Shown: positions 24,401 through 34,485, counted from the stretch's first letter. The stretch: 37,253 nt of DNA from UMGS1933 sp051891435 (GCA_051891435.1 JBJFFE010000057.1:1-37253), one strand, 5' to 3'. Notes: a model not told the origin generated them from the letters alone. A program made the numbers and translations.

Positions 24401-26497
24401 CTAGTCTTCTAAAAATATATCTGAATACGTTGGCATTGGCCACATTTTTTTAGGTACTATTAATTCTAATTCATCTACATTTTTTCTTAAATTATCCATA
24501 TATGTAATAATTTTTTCTTTGTAATATAGTGCTTTTTCCTCAAAGCTTTCTATATTTTCTAGTTCTTCTAGTTCTTTGGTTAAAACATTAATATTTTTAT
24601 ATAAATCATCAATATTCTTTCTAAGTTCCTCTAAAATCTTTTCTTCAGTTTCATAATTTAAATTTAGTTGTTTTAGGTTCATTATGTTTTGTGCTATTTC
24701 ATTTGAAAATCTTAAACATATTGGTAATATTTCCGTTTTTGAAATTGTAAGCATAGTTTGGGCTTCTATATCTACCCATGAACAATATTTATTAATCTTT
24801 ATTTTATATCTAGATTTTACTTCTTTTTCTGTATAAATATTGTATTTATTAAACAAATTGATATTTTTTTCATCTACAAAAGCTTTTAATGCTTCTGGCG
24901 CAGATTTTATATCTTTTAATCCTCTATTTTCTGCCTCTTTTACCCATTCTTGTGAATATCCATTGCCGTTGTAAATAATTCTTCTATGTTTTTCTATCAT
25001 ATTTATAATTAATTTTTGAGCATCTTCATATACATTTTTTGACTTTTTTAAACTATCTGTAATTTCAGATAATTTATCTGCAACTACTGCATTTAGTATT
25101 GTATTACATACTGCAATAGATGTTGATGAGCCAGGCATTCTAAATTCAAACCTATTATCTACAAATGCAAAAGGCGAAGTTCTATTTCTATCCGTACTAA
25201 ATTTACTTATTGGTGGAAGTAAGGTTTCTCCTAATTTTATAGTTTTTTTCCTTTTATTTTTTTCTTCTATAATTGTATTAAATATTTTTTGTAAATCTTC
25301 TCCTATAAAAATTGAAATAATTGTAGGAGGTGCCTCAAAACCACAAAGTCTTTTATCATTAGTTGCTGTTGCAGTACTTGCTCTAAGTAAATCTGAATAT
25401 TCATCTATTGCTGCAATTATTGCTGTAACTATTAACAAAAATCTTGTATTTTCTTGAGGAGTCTTACCCATAGATAATAGGTTTTCCCCTGTATCTGTTG
25501 ATAAACTCCAATTATTATGTTTTCCCGAACCATTTACCCCTTCAAAAGGCTTCTCATGTAATAAGCATACTAAATCATGCTTTTCAGCAACAGATTTTAA
25601 TGTTTCCATAATTAATTGATTTTGATCTGTACTTAGATTAACATCTCCAAAATATGGAGCTAATTCATATTGGCATGGTGCAACCTCATTATGTCTTGTT
25701 GCAGATAGAATTCCTAGTTTCAATAATTCCAAATCTACTTCATCCATAAAATTTGCAACTTTTTCTTTTACATTACCAAAGTAGTGGTCACTCATTTGTT
25801 GTGCTTTAGAAGGCTTTGCTCCAAATAAAGTTCTTCCTACTGTTTTTAAATCTTTTCTTTTGTTATAAGCATCTTTTGTAATTAAAAAATATTCTTGTTC
25901 TGCACCTATTGTAGGGGACACTTTATTTATATTACTATTATTATCCAATATATTTATTAATTTTAAAGCTTCTTTATTAATTGCTTCACACGACTTTAAT
26001 AAAGGCTGTTTTTTATCTAAAGATTCTCCATTATGGGAAACAAAAATTGTTGGAATACATAAAACTTTACTTGTTTTATATTCTTTAATAAATGCTGGTG
26101 ACGTATAGTCCCATTTCGTATATCCTCTAGCCTCGAAAGTAGTTCTAAGCCCACCAGAAGGGAAAGAAGATGCATCAGATTCTCCAATAAATAAAGATTC
26201 AAATGGGAATTCATAAATTACACCATCTTCTGAATTAGGAAATAAAAAACTATTATGTTTTTCTGCAGTCGCTCCATTTAATGGTTGAAACCAATGGGTA
26301 TAATAAGTAGCCCCTTGTTCTATAGCCCAAGTTTTCATTGCTTCTGCTAATTTTTTTGCAAGTTCTTCATCAAATTCTAAGTTATTTTCAATAACTTTTT
26401 TTATTTTTAAATACTTATCTCTAGATAAATATTTTCTCATAGTACTATCATTAAAAACATTAACTCCAAATAAATCTAACATATCTTTGTTTTCCAT
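24401..26497 (-). CDS. glnN: Glutamine synthetase type III
   Basis: ATP-dependent synthesis of glutamine from glutamate and ammonia. At 698 aa it is in the range of the large GSIII enzymes of Clostridia and Bacteroidetes. Visible are ATYYTHWFQPLNGATAEKHN at the N terminus, GAEQEYFLI, HNEVAPCQYELAP, HEKPFEGVNGSGKHNNWS (ATP/glutamate site) and NRFEFRMPGSS. A C-terminal coiled-coil-rich segment (residues 600-670) is typical of the type. Its start is 9 nt after the end of the TRIC-like gene, so pyk, TRIC and glnN appear to share a transcript. Confidence 0.95.
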   Translation of the reverse strand: MENKDMLDLFGVNVFNDSTMRKYLSRDKYLKIKKVIENNLEFDEELAKKLAEAMKTWAIEQGATYYTHWFQPLNGATAEKHNSFLFPNSEDGVIYEFPFESLFIGESDASSFPSGGLRTTFEARGYTKWDYTSPAFIKEYKTSKVLCIPTIFVSHNGESLDKKQPLLKSCEAINKEALKLINILDNNSNINKVSPTIGAEQEYFLITKDAYNKRKDLKTVGRTLFGAKPSKAQQMSDHYFGNVKEKVANFMDEVDLELLKLGILSATRHNEVAPCQYELAPYFGDVNLSTDQNQLIMETLKSVAEKHDLVCLLHEKPFEGVNGSGKHNNWSLSTDTGENLLSMGKTPQENTRFLLIVTAIIAAIDEYSDLLRASTATATNDKRLCGFEAPPTIISIFIGEDLQKIFNTIIEEKNKRKKTIKLGETLLPPISKFSTDRNRTSPFAFVDNRFEFRMPGSSTSIAVCNTILNAVVADKLSEITDSLKKSKNVYEDAQKLIINMIEKHRRIIYNGNGYSQEWVKEAENRGLKDIKSAPEALKAFVDEKNINLFNKYNIYTEKEVKSRYKIKINKYCSWVDIEAQTMLTISKTEILPICLRFSNEIAQNIMNLKQLNLNYETEEKILEELRKNIDDLYKNINVLTKELEELENIESFEEKALYYKEKIITYMDNLRKNVDELELIVPKKMWPMPTYSDIFLED

Positions 26498-26506
26498 ATA
26501 TTCCCC

Positions 26507-27154
26507 CTAATGTATATTTTTATTTATTTTTGGTAAATTCCATTTATAATGTGCTGCAAGTAGCCTTATAACAATTACAACTATAGTTCCTATAAGCATA
26601 GCTGGGCTCTTGCCTAAAATATCCCACAAACATACACATATTATTGCGCCTATTATAGAAGCACAAGCATATACATGTTTTACAAGTATATATGGTGTAC
26701 TATCTGCTAAAATATCTCTTAGCACTCCTCCACCTACTCCTGTAATTACTCCAACAAATACACATAGAAACCAATTATCTATTCCAACTACAGGTTCCGC
26801 TACACTAATTCCAACTGTTGTAAAAAATCCTAGACCTATAGCATCATATAAAATAAGCGATTTTTCATACCATATTTTTAAATTTTGGTTTGCATTATTC
26901 TTATATACATACAAAAATAAAAATACTATTAATGATGTAACCAACGCTACTAAGGCATATGTTGGATGTTTAAAAGCTTGTGGCGGTGTATTTCCTAAAA
27001 TTATATCTCTTATTACTCCGCCTCCAACTGCAGTTGTAATTCCAAGTATTACTACTCCCAAAATATCCATATTTTTCTTAATTGCTTCCATAGCACCAGA
27101 TATGGCAAACGCTATAGTTCCTAATAATTCCATTGCTATTATAAATTCTTCCAT
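26507..27154 (-). CDS. Trimeric intracellular cation channel family protein (UPF0126)
   Basis: A 215-aa protein of two similar halves, each three helices plus a glycine motif: AFAISGAMEAIKKNMDILGVV...TAVGGGVIRDIILGNTPPQAF, and VGISVAEPV...GVITGVGGGVLRDILADSTPYIL. These GGGxxRD motifs define the bacterial TRIC/YicG family. Bacterial members conduct K+ or Na+, and some relatives have been proposed as amino acid channels. It sits between pyk and glnN with 9-nt gaps on both sides. Confidence 0.92.
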   Translation of the reverse strand: MEEFIIAMELLGTIAFAISGAMEAIKKNMDILGVVILGITTAVGGGVIRDIILGNTPPQAFKHPTYALVALVTSLIVFLFLYVYKNNANQNLKIWYEKSLILYDAIGLGFFTTVGISVAEPVVGIDNWFLCVFVGVITGVGGGVLRDILADSTPYILVKHVYACASIIGAIICVCLWDILGKSPAMLIGTIVVIVIRLLAAHYKWNLPKINKNIH

Positions 27155-27163
27155 ATATATCCT

Positions 27164-28603
27164 CTATATTTCAATAATTCCTCCAATTGCGCTATTTAGT
27201 GCCACTTCTTCTGGTTCAAAATTCATTAATGCTTTTTTGCCTCCTGCAATAACTACTTTATCACCTTTCTGTAAATATTTTTCTTCCATTAACTTATTAA
27301 TTCCTACATGTAATAATTCATCTATTGTTTCTTGTGGCTTAAATATTTTAGGAGTTATATTCCAACATAATCCTAATTGTCTATATGTAATTTCATTTTG
27401 TGTTATTGCAAAGACCGGACATTCTGGTCCAAAGCTTGCTACTTTTCTAGGCATATCTCCAGTGTCTGTATATGCCACTATTGATTTTGCCCCTATACTT
27501 TCTGCTGCTCCACATATAGCATAATTCATGTTAAATTCATAATCAAAATTTTTTAAATCATATTGTCTGTTTCTAAATCGTTTCCAATACTTTATAGATT
27601 CTTCAACTGCTATTGCTATTTTGCTCATTGTTTTTACACATTCTACTGGGAACATACCAGTAGCTGTCTCTCCAGATAACATTATCGCCCCTGTTCCATC
27701 AAATATAGCATTTGCGACATCGCTTACTTCAGCTCTTGTAGGTCTTGGATTAGAAATCATTGATTCTAACATTTGTGTTGCTGTTATAACTGGCTTACCT
27801 TGTGTATATGTTTTTTTAATAAATTGTTTTTGAAGTATTGGGACTTCCTCCATTGGAATTTCAACACCTAAATCTCCTCTTGCTACCATTATTCCATCTG
27901 ATACTTCTAGTATTTTATCAAAATTATTTATTCCCTCTCTATTTTCTATTTTTGAAATTATTTTTATATGTTCTCCATGGTTTTCTTTTAAGACCTGTCT
28001 TATTTCTAATACATCTTGAGGTTTTCTTATAAAAGATGCTGCTATATAATCAAATCCCGCTTCTATTCCATATTTAATATCTTCAATATCTTTTTCAGTA
28101 ATCCCTGGTAAATTAACTATAAAATCTGGTATGTTTATACTCTTTCTATTTGTTAATTTTCCACCTTGAATTACTTCACAAACTATATCCTTCCCAACTA
28201 TTTCCTTTACTTTAAGTTCTATTGTTCCATCATTTACAAGTATAGTTCTACCTATATCTATTTCTTTATATAAGTTTTTATATGTTATAGATACTTTTTT
28301 ATTATCCCCAAGCACATCTTCATTTAATAATGTAAAAATATTTCCATTTTCTAAAATTGCTTGATTATCTTTAAATTTTCCTATTCTTATTTCTGGTCCT
28401 TGTGTATCTAAAAGTAAAGGTATTGGCAGACCTAATTCATCTCTTACCTTTTTAAACATATTTATTCTTTCAGCTTGGTCTTTATAATTTCCATGTGAAA
28501 AGTTTATTCTTCCTACATTCATTCCAGCAAGCATCAATTCTTTTAAAACTTCTGGGTTATCTGTTGCAGGTCCCATAGTGCAAACAATTTTAGTTTTTCT
28601 CAT
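27164..28603 (-). CDS. pyk: Pyruvate kinase
   Basis: Last ATP-forming step of glycolysis, PEP + ADP to pyruvate. This 479-aa enzyme has RKTKIVCTMGPATDNPEVL, MNVGRINFSHG, LLDTQGPEIR, IISKIENREGINNFDKIL with the active-site Lys-Ile-Glu, VARGDLGVEIP, TATQMLESMI, and the effector/C domain. It lacks the extra PEP-utiliser C-terminal domain seen in some Bacillota. The upstream gap to glgP holds a paired-hairpin repeat. Confidence 0.96.
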   Translation of the reverse strand: MRKTKIVCTMGPATDNPEVLKELMLAGMNVGRINFSHGNYKDQAERINMFKKVRDELGLPIPLLLDTQGPEIRIGKFKDNQAILENGNIFTLLNEDVLGDNKKVSITYKNLYKEIDIGRTILVNDGTIELKVKEIVGKDIVCEVIQGGKLTNRKSINIPDFIVNLPGITEKDIEDIKYGIEAGFDYIAASFIRKPQDVLEIRQVLKENHGEHIKIISKIENREGINNFDKILEVSDGIMVARGDLGVEIPMEEVPILQKQFIKKTYTQGKPVITATQMLESMISNPRPTRAEVSDVANAIFDGTGAIMLSGETATGMFPVECVKTMSKIAIAVEESIKYWKRFRNRQYDLKNFDYEFNMNYAICGAAESIGAKSIVAYTDTGDMPRKVASFGPECPVFAITQNEITYRQLGLCWNITPKIFKPQETIDELLHVGINKLMEEKYLQKGDKVVIAGGKKALMNFEPEEVALNSAIGGIIEI

Positions 28604-28658
28604 AAATTACCTCTTTCTTTTATATGTTTTAATTATAAATAAAATAATAATTTTTAAC

Positions 28659-28750
28659 ACTGTAGGGGGCGCAGTCCTCGGCGCCCCGAAAGGATTGAAT
28701 ATTTAACATATTTGCGGGTCGCCCTAGAGTGCGACCCCTACATATTTGCG
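28659..28750. repeat. Dispersed-type paired hairpin repeat
   Basis: Two GC-rich hairpins in an otherwise AT-rich 178-base gap: GGGGCGC-agtcctcg-GCGCCCC (about 28664-28686) and GGGTCGC-cctagagt-GCGACCC (about 28717-28738), each beside a copy of CTGTAGGGG or CCCCTACA. The outer GTAGGGG/CCCCTAC pair also allows one large foldback. It looks like a small palindromic dispersed repeat. Only this copy is in the window. Confidence 0.65.
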
Positions 28751-28781
28751 ATACAAAATTCCAAACACAATATCTAAATTC

Positions 28782-31349
28782 TTATTTTGTTATCCATTTT
28801 ACCAAATTCAAGTTTTCTGAATCTAAAAGCATATCTAATTTAGGCATTACCCTAAATGTATATCCATAATTTCCACCAGTTTTCATTGCAATATCAGTTT
28901 CATATGTATAAACCTTATTTTCTTCATCACTTTCTATTAATTTCATTGGTACAATACTTATATTTTCTAATGTTCCATTTTCTAATATTCTTCCACAATA
29001 GCTTTGAACTTCAATATTTTCAGGTGCTATATTAGGAAGCTTAACTCTACAAGCTACTCTTATTTTATTTCCTGCATCTATTGTAACATCATCTGCATTA
29101 CCATCTACTTGTGTTATAACAATATCATCCCAATTTGCATATAAACTTTCTTTTATCTGATTAAATTCTGTTACAGTTCCTAAATCATTATAATATTTGT
29201 TTGTTAGTTTACATAATGGCATATATAAATTATTTGTGTAATCAACTAGCATTCTAGATGTACTATAATTTCCTCCTGTAGAAATTATAGAGTTTTTCAT
29301 ATATTCCATCCATTGTTTTGATATGCCATTTTCATCTTTATTATAATATGCTGGTATAATTTTATTTTCTAATGTATTATAAATACTTTCACTATCTGCT
29401 ATATCTTGTTCTTCATAAGAATCAAATTCTTTATTTGTTCCTATTGCCCATCCATTTTTTGTATTATATCCTTCTGCCCACCATCCATCTAGTACACTAA
29501 AGTTTACAACTCCATTTACAGATGCTTTTTCTCCACTTGTTCCTGAAGCTTCCATTGGTCTTCTTGGATTATTAAGCCATACATCAACACCAGAAACTAA
29601 GTGTCTGGCTATACCTATATTATAATTTTCTAACAATATTATTTTTCCTTTAAACTGTGGCATCATTGATATTTCATGAATTCTTCTTATTAAATTTTGT
29701 CCTTCTACATCTTTTGGATGTGCTTTTCCTGCAAATATTAATTGTACCGGTCTTTCTTCATCATTTAAAATTTCAGTTATTCTTTCTAAGTCTTTAAATA
29801 TCAAAGTTGCTCTTTTATATGTTGCAAATCTTCTTGCAAACCCTATTGTTAAAGCATTTGGATTTAATTTTGATGTTATTTCTCTTATTTCATCATAACG
29901 CATACCAGAATTTTTTAATCTTTCAGTTACATTTTTCTTTACTAATTCAAGTAATTTTATTTTTCTTTCTTGGTGTTCTTTCCAAAGTCTTTCATTTGGA
30001 ATATCTTTTATTTTTTCCCATGTTTTATTATCATATATTTTATCTTGCCAGTATGCTTCTAAATACTCGTTATATAGATTTTTTAAATTTGGTGCAAGCC
30101 ATGAGCATGTATGAACTCCATTTGTTACATATGTTATTGGAGATTCTTTTGGTGATATTTCAGGCCATACTTCACTAAATAGTTCTCTTGAAACTTCACC
30201 ATGTAATTTACTTACACCATTTTTCTTTCCTGCAATTTTTAAAGCTAATATTCCCATATTAAAATGTGTTTTATTTTGCTCTTTTGGTTTCATTCCAAGT
30301 TCTAAAAATTCTTCTTTTGTAATTCCTAATTTTTCCCAATATTTATTAAAATATTTTTCTACTAACTCTACAGGGAAAATATCATTTCCAGCAGGTACTG
30401 GTGTATGTGTTGTAAATACTGTTTTTGAAGTAACTATGTCTTTTGCTATATTGAAAGAAACTTTTTTTTCTTCAATTATATTTTTTATTGTTTCTAAAAC
30501 CAAGAACGAAGAATGTCCTTCATTCATATGATATACTGTAGGATTTAAACCTAATTCTTTAAGAACTGCTACTCCTCCTATTCCTAAAACAATTTCTTGT
30601 TTTATTCTCATATCTTGATCTCCACCATATAGTCTTAAAGTTATCCCTCTATTTCCCTCTTTATTTTCTGGAATATCTGTATCTAATAAATATAAGTTAA
30701 CTCTTCCTACACATATTTTCCAAACCTTTATGTATATGGTCTCTTTGTCCATTTTTATATTTACAATTAAGTTTTCGCCTGTTTTAGTTTTTACAGGATA
30801 TATAGGCATATTGTCTAAATCTATATCTTTATATTGTGTTTGTTGTGACCCATTTCTATCTATTATTTGATGAAAATATCCATTTTTATATAATAATCCT
30901 ACTGCAACTAAAGGAATACCTAAGTCACTTGCAGATTTTAGATGGTCTCCAGAAAGTATTCCAAGTCCTCCTGAATATATTGGTAATGTTTCATCTAAGC
31001 CATATTCTGCAGAAAAATAAGCAATTAGATCATTTTTATTTTCTGGATATGTTTTATTAAACCAAGTATTTTTACTTTGCATATATGCCTTAAAATTATT
31101 AATATTTAATTCATATTGCTTTACTATTTTTTCATCTTTTGCTGCTTTTTCTAATTTTTCTTGGTCTACTAATTTTAGAAATTTTACTGGGTTTTTGTCA
31201 CATCTTTCCCATAAATCTATATCAATTTGTTTAAATATCTTTAAAAATTCTGTATTCCATGACCACCATAAATTATTAGCCACCTCTCCTAATTCTTCTA
31301 TTTGTTTTGGTAGTTGTGGGTTTACTTTAACCTTATTAAAAATATACAT
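28782..31349 (-). CDS. glgP: Alpha-glucan (glycogen/maltodextrin) phosphorylase
   Basis: Phosphorolysis of alpha-1,4-glucans to glucose 1-phosphate. This 855-aa enzyme is of the short archaeal/clostridial class with an N-terminal DUF3417 domain (LGEVANNLWWSWNTEFLKIF). It shows YFSAEYGLDETLPIYSGGLGILSGDHLKSASDLG, VYHMNEGHSSFL, YVTNGVHTCSW, FARRFATYKRATLI and the PLP-site region MEASGTSGEKASVNGVVNFSVLDGWW. No other glycogen gene is adjacent. Confidence 0.95.
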   Translation of the reverse strand: MYIFNKVKVNPQLPKQIEELGEVANNLWWSWNTEFLKIFKQIDIDLWERCDKNPVKFLKLVDQEKLEKAAKDEKIVKQYELNINNFKAYMQSKNTWFNKTYPENKNDLIAYFSAEYGLDETLPIYSGGLGILSGDHLKSASDLGIPLVAVGLLYKNGYFHQIIDRNGSQQTQYKDIDLDNMPIYPVKTKTGENLIVNIKMDKETIYIKVWKICVGRVNLYLLDTDIPENKEGNRGITLRLYGGDQDMRIKQEIVLGIGGVAVLKELGLNPTVYHMNEGHSSFLVLETIKNIIEEKKVSFNIAKDIVTSKTVFTTHTPVPAGNDIFPVELVEKYFNKYWEKLGITKEEFLELGMKPKEQNKTHFNMGILALKIAGKKNGVSKLHGEVSRELFSEVWPEISPKESPITYVTNGVHTCSWLAPNLKNLYNEYLEAYWQDKIYDNKTWEKIKDIPNERLWKEHQERKIKLLELVKKNVTERLKNSGMRYDEIREITSKLNPNALTIGFARRFATYKRATLIFKDLERITEILNDEERPVQLIFAGKAHPKDVEGQNLIRRIHEISMMPQFKGKIILLENYNIGIARHLVSGVDVWLNNPRRPMEASGTSGEKASVNGVVNFSVLDGWWAEGYNTKNGWAIGTNKEFDSYEEQDIADSESIYNTLENKIIPAYYNKDENGISKQWMEYMKNSIISTGGNYSTSRMLVDYTNNLYMPLCKLTNKYYNDLGTVTEFNQIKESLYANWDDIVITQVDGNADDVTIDAGNKIRVACRVKLPNIAPENIEVQSYCGRILENGTLENISIVPMKLIESDEENKVYTYETDIAMKTGGNYGYTFRVMPKLDMLLDSENLNLVKWITK

Positions 31350-31442
31350 TTTTAGCCTCCTTAGTTTTTCTTAATTAAATCTTATGTACCTAATTATGAA
31401 CATATTTATTATCTACTAAAATTATTTTTTTGTCAATTAAAT

Positions 31443-32252
31443 TTAAGTAAATAAGCAATATTTTACTGCACCTATTGCTGTCATATATTCTGGATTTTCC
31501 GGAATTATAAATTTTACATTATGTAATTTTTCTATTTTATCTAGCACTTGTCTTGCATATGGCATTTTTGTTATTTGCCCTATTGCTACAATATTCTTTA
31601 TATTTGCACCTTTTGCTGCAAAAGCTGCCATTACTCCAATAGATTCAAATATCATATTCACAATTCCCTTAATAATATCTTCTTTTGTTGCTTGAACACT
31701 TAATTTTCCAAAATTTGCAGCAGTAATATCTTTTGGTAATGTTTTTATATCTTCTTTTGTAATATCTTTAATCATTAAATCTACATTTTCCAAATTGCCT
31801 TCTTCTATTGCTTTATTAATTTCATCAAATTCTATGTTTGGAACTATTTTTCTGCATAAGTTTATTAATGTTCCTCCTCCTACACCTGTTCCTCCAATAT
31901 GTTCAATTTCTTTGTTTTGGCACTTTATAAATGCAGTTCCTGTTCCAATACTTGCTACTATATAGTTTTCATCTAAGCCTACTATTTTTCCTCCATTTGC
32001 TATTGCAATGAATTCAGGAACTTTTATAATTTCAATATTCAAAAATTTTTCTTCTATATCGCTTGTTCCTACTCCTGTTGCTACTATTTTTTCAATGTTT
32101 TTTAAATTAATATTATTCTCATCAATAAATTTTTGTAGAGCATTTTTTGGAGCCATCTTCTCTAAAATAATCTTATTTTTTAAATTTAATTTTTCATCAG
32201 TTTCTACAATTTTGATGTTAGTTGTTCCTATGTCTATTCCTATATAATTCAT
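31443..32252 (-). CDS. coaW: Type II pantothenate kinase
   Basis: First step of coenzyme A synthesis by an ASKHA-fold kinase of the eukaryote/Staphylococcus type. It shows IGIDIGTTNIKIVE, VASIGTGTAFI, HIGGTGVGGGTLINLC and the C-terminal MTAIGAVKY. The product is 269 aa. I chose the ATG at 32252, which follows GGAGGGAAAACA. The open frame to 32303 lacks an SD. It lies between glgP and thrS and is probably transcribed separately from thrS because of the hairpin at 32331-32361. Confidence 0.9.
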   Translation of the reverse strand: MNYIGIDIGTTNIKIVETDEKLNLKNKIILEKMAPKNALQKFIDENNINLKNIEKIVATGVGTSDIEEKFLNIEIIKVPEFIAIANGGKIVGLDENYIVASIGTGTAFIKCQNKEIEHIGGTGVGGGTLINLCRKIVPNIEFDEINKAIEEGNLENVDLMIKDITKEDIKTLPKDITAANFGKLSVQATKEDIIKGIVNMIFESIGVMAAFAAKGANIKNIVAIGQITKMPYARQVLDKIEKLHNVKFIIPENPEYMTAIGAVKYCLFT

Positions 32253-32330
32253 TGTTTTCCCTCCATTATGTTTTATTTTATAGAATATAATTCTATATGT
32301 CAATACAATTTTTATTTTAATAAATACACA

Positions 32331-32361
32331 AAAAAAAGAACGACCTATAAGCCGTTCTTCA
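32331..32361 (-). terminator. Terminator after thrS
   Basis: GAAGAACGG pairs with the GTCGTTCTT side around a short loop, followed by eight U on the minus strand, just past the thrS stop. Confidence 0.85.
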
Positions 32362-32371
32362 AAATAATTTT

Positions 32372-34282
32372 TTATCTTTCGAAATTTTTTATTTCTTCTT
32401 GTATTTTATTTATAAAGTCTTCTACCTTCATTTGTCCAATATCGCCTTCTTTTCTTGAACGCACTCCGACTGCTTTTGCTTCTATTTCTTTATCTCCTAT
32501 TATTAGCATATATGGTATTTTTTGAAGCTGTGCTTCACGTATTTTATAACCTATTTTCTCTTCCCTTTCATCTATTTCCACTCTTAAACCTAGCTCTTCA
32601 AATTGTTTTAACAAACTTTCAGAATATTCTTTATGCTTATCAGCTATTGGTAATATTCTTACTTGAACTGGTGCAAGCCATACTGGAAATGCTCCTGCAA
32701 AATGCTCTGTTATTATTCCTATAAATCTATCAAAAGAACCAAATATAGCTCTATGTATCATTATAGGTGTTTTTTTGTTTCCTTCTTTATCTATATATGA
32801 AAGATTAAATCTTCGTGGCAATTGAAAATCTAATTGTACTGTTCCCATTTGCCATTCCCTTCCTAAGCAGTCCTTCATCTTTATGTCTATTTTTGGACCA
32901 TAGAAAGCTCCATCTCCTTCGTTTATTTCGTAGTTGTCTTCTCCACAAATTTCATTTAAAACTTTCTTTAAATCTGCTTCTGCTTTATTCCAAGTTTCAA
33001 TTTCTCCCATAAAATCTTCTGGTCTTGTAGATAAGCTTACTTTATATTCTAGTCCAAATATTCCATATAGTCTGTCAGCTATTTCTAAAATATCTTTTAT
33101 TTCACTTCCTATTTGTTCTTCTGTTACATAGTTATGAGAATCATCTTGTCTAAACATTCTCACTCTAAATAATCCATTTAATTGACCAGACTTTTCGTTT
33201 CTGTGTATTACATCAACATCATTAAATCTTAATGGTAAATCTTTATAGCTTCTTAGTTTTGATTGATATATTTTTATTGAGTTTGGACAGTTCATTGGTT
33301 TTAATGCTTGTTCGTTACCATCTGCATCTGTTAAAACAAACATATCTTCTTTATAGTGGTCCCAATGCCCAGATGTTTTCCAAAGCACACTACTATTTAA
33401 TTGTGGCCCAGAAAATTCTTGATATCCTCTTTTTTTATGTTCTTTTCTCCAGAAATCAATTAAAGTATTCATTATTGTAAATCCCTTTGGCATCCAATAT
33501 GCCATACCTGGGGCTGTTTCATCAAAGAAAAATAATTCTAGTTCTTTTCCTAATTTTCTATGGTCTCTTTTTTTAGCTTCTTCTATCATGTTTACATATT
33601 CATCTAGTTCACTAGCCTTTGGGAAAGATATTCCATAAATTCTTTGTAACATTTTATTTTTTTCATTACCTCTCCAATATGCTCCAGAAGATGAAAGTAG
33701 TTTTACTGCTTTTACTTTACCTGTACTTGTTAAATGTGGACCTGCACAAAGGTCTGTAAAATCTCCTTGCCTATAAAAAGATATTTCTTCTCCCTCTGGT
33801 AAATCATTAATTAATTCTTGTTTATATGGTTCATTTTTCATAAGATCCAACGCTTCTTTTCTTGGCAAGCTGAATCTTTCAATTGCAATATCCTCTTTTA
33901 TTATATTTTTCATTTCTTTTTCTAGTGCTTCTAACATTTCTGGTGTAAATGGCTTATCTGTATCAAAATCATAATAGAAACCATTATCAATAGATGGTCC
34001 TATTGCAAATTTCATTTCTGGATATAATCTTTTTACTGCTTGTGCTAATATGTGTGATGTTGTATGCCAGTATGCTTTTTTTCCATTTAAACTATCAAAT
34101 GTTAATATGTTTAATGTACAATCTTCATTTATAACTGTTCTTAAGTCTTTTACTTTTCCATTTACTTCTCCGCAAGTTGCAACTCTTGCTAATCCTTCGC
34201 TAATTTTTTTTGCAATTTCTAGTATTGAAAGTCCTTCTTCTACTTCCATTTGTGAGCCATCTTTTAATGTGATTTTTATCAT
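32372..34282 (-). CDS. thrS: Threonine-tRNA ligase
   Basis: Class II synthetase charging tRNA-Thr. This 636-aa protein has the N-terminal TGS domain (MIKITLKDGSQMEVEEGLSI), the editing/SAD domain with HTTSHILAQAVKRLYP and YRQGDFTDLCAGPHL, catalytic motif 2 (FRVRMFRQDDSHNY) and motif 3 (GSFDRFIGIITEHF), and the anticodon-binding domain. GGAGGAAA precedes the ATG. Transcription is controlled by the T-box leader upstream, and a family 1 foldback separates leader and gene. Confidence 0.96.
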   Translation of the reverse strand: MIKITLKDGSQMEVEEGLSILEIAKKISEGLARVATCGEVNGKVKDLRTVINEDCTLNILTFDSLNGKKAYWHTTSHILAQAVKRLYPEMKFAIGPSIDNGFYYDFDTDKPFTPEMLEALEKEMKNIIKEDIAIERFSLPRKEALDLMKNEPYKQELINDLPEGEEISFYRQGDFTDLCAGPHLTSTGKVKAVKLLSSSGAYWRGNEKNKMLQRIYGISFPKASELDEYVNMIEEAKKRDHRKLGKELELFFFDETAPGMAYWMPKGFTIMNTLIDFWRKEHKKRGYQEFSGPQLNSSVLWKTSGHWDHYKEDMFVLTDADGNEQALKPMNCPNSIKIYQSKLRSYKDLPLRFNDVDVIHRNEKSGQLNGLFRVRMFRQDDSHNYVTEEQIGSEIKDILEIADRLYGIFGLEYKVSLSTRPEDFMGEIETWNKAEADLKKVLNEICGEDNYEINEGDGAFYGPKIDIKMKDCLGREWQMGTVQLDFQLPRRFNLSYIDKEGNKKTPIMIHRAIFGSFDRFIGIITEHFAGAFPVWLAPVQVRILPIADKHKEYSESLLKQFEELGLRVEIDEREEKIGYKIREAQLQKIPYMLIIGDKEIEAKAVGVRSRKEGDIGQMKVEDFINKIQEEIKNFER

Positions 34283-34310
34283 AAAATTTCCTCCTTTTTA
34301 CTTTTGCAAT

Positions 34311-34454
34311 CCGCCAAATCTCATCGGGATTATATATTTTATTTTTATCACTGCCCCATCCAAGAAAATGTAATTCACTTCGTTCATACATTTTCTAAGG
34401 CGGTCACCCCGGAATCGTTCTAAAAATAAAATATATAATCCCTGCGTTTGGCTA
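34311..34454 (-). repeat. Foldback repeat family 1, copy C (144 nt)
   Basis: Ends GCCAAACGCAGGG and CCCGATGAGATTTGGCGG are as in copies A and B, with the matched loss of one G and one C. A perfect inner stem of about 18 bp (ATTATATATTTTATTTTT) closes a core with a nested AGAAAATGTA/TACATTTTCT hairpin. The core shares GTGACCGCC-like sequence with copy B. It lies between the T-box terminator and the thrS SD, ending 28 nt before the start. Confidence 0.8.
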
Positions 34455-34485
34455 CCTTATTGCATAAATTGATCTTTTTCAAATG

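Noticed and set aside
26610..27524. 304-codon plus-strand frame opposite the TRIC-like and pyk genes
   Set aside because: It is antisense to two well-supported genes and shows no domain or SD.
34200..34391. Small ORF overlapping thrS and copy C
   Set aside because: Most of it is repeat sequence, and the rest is thrS in another frame.
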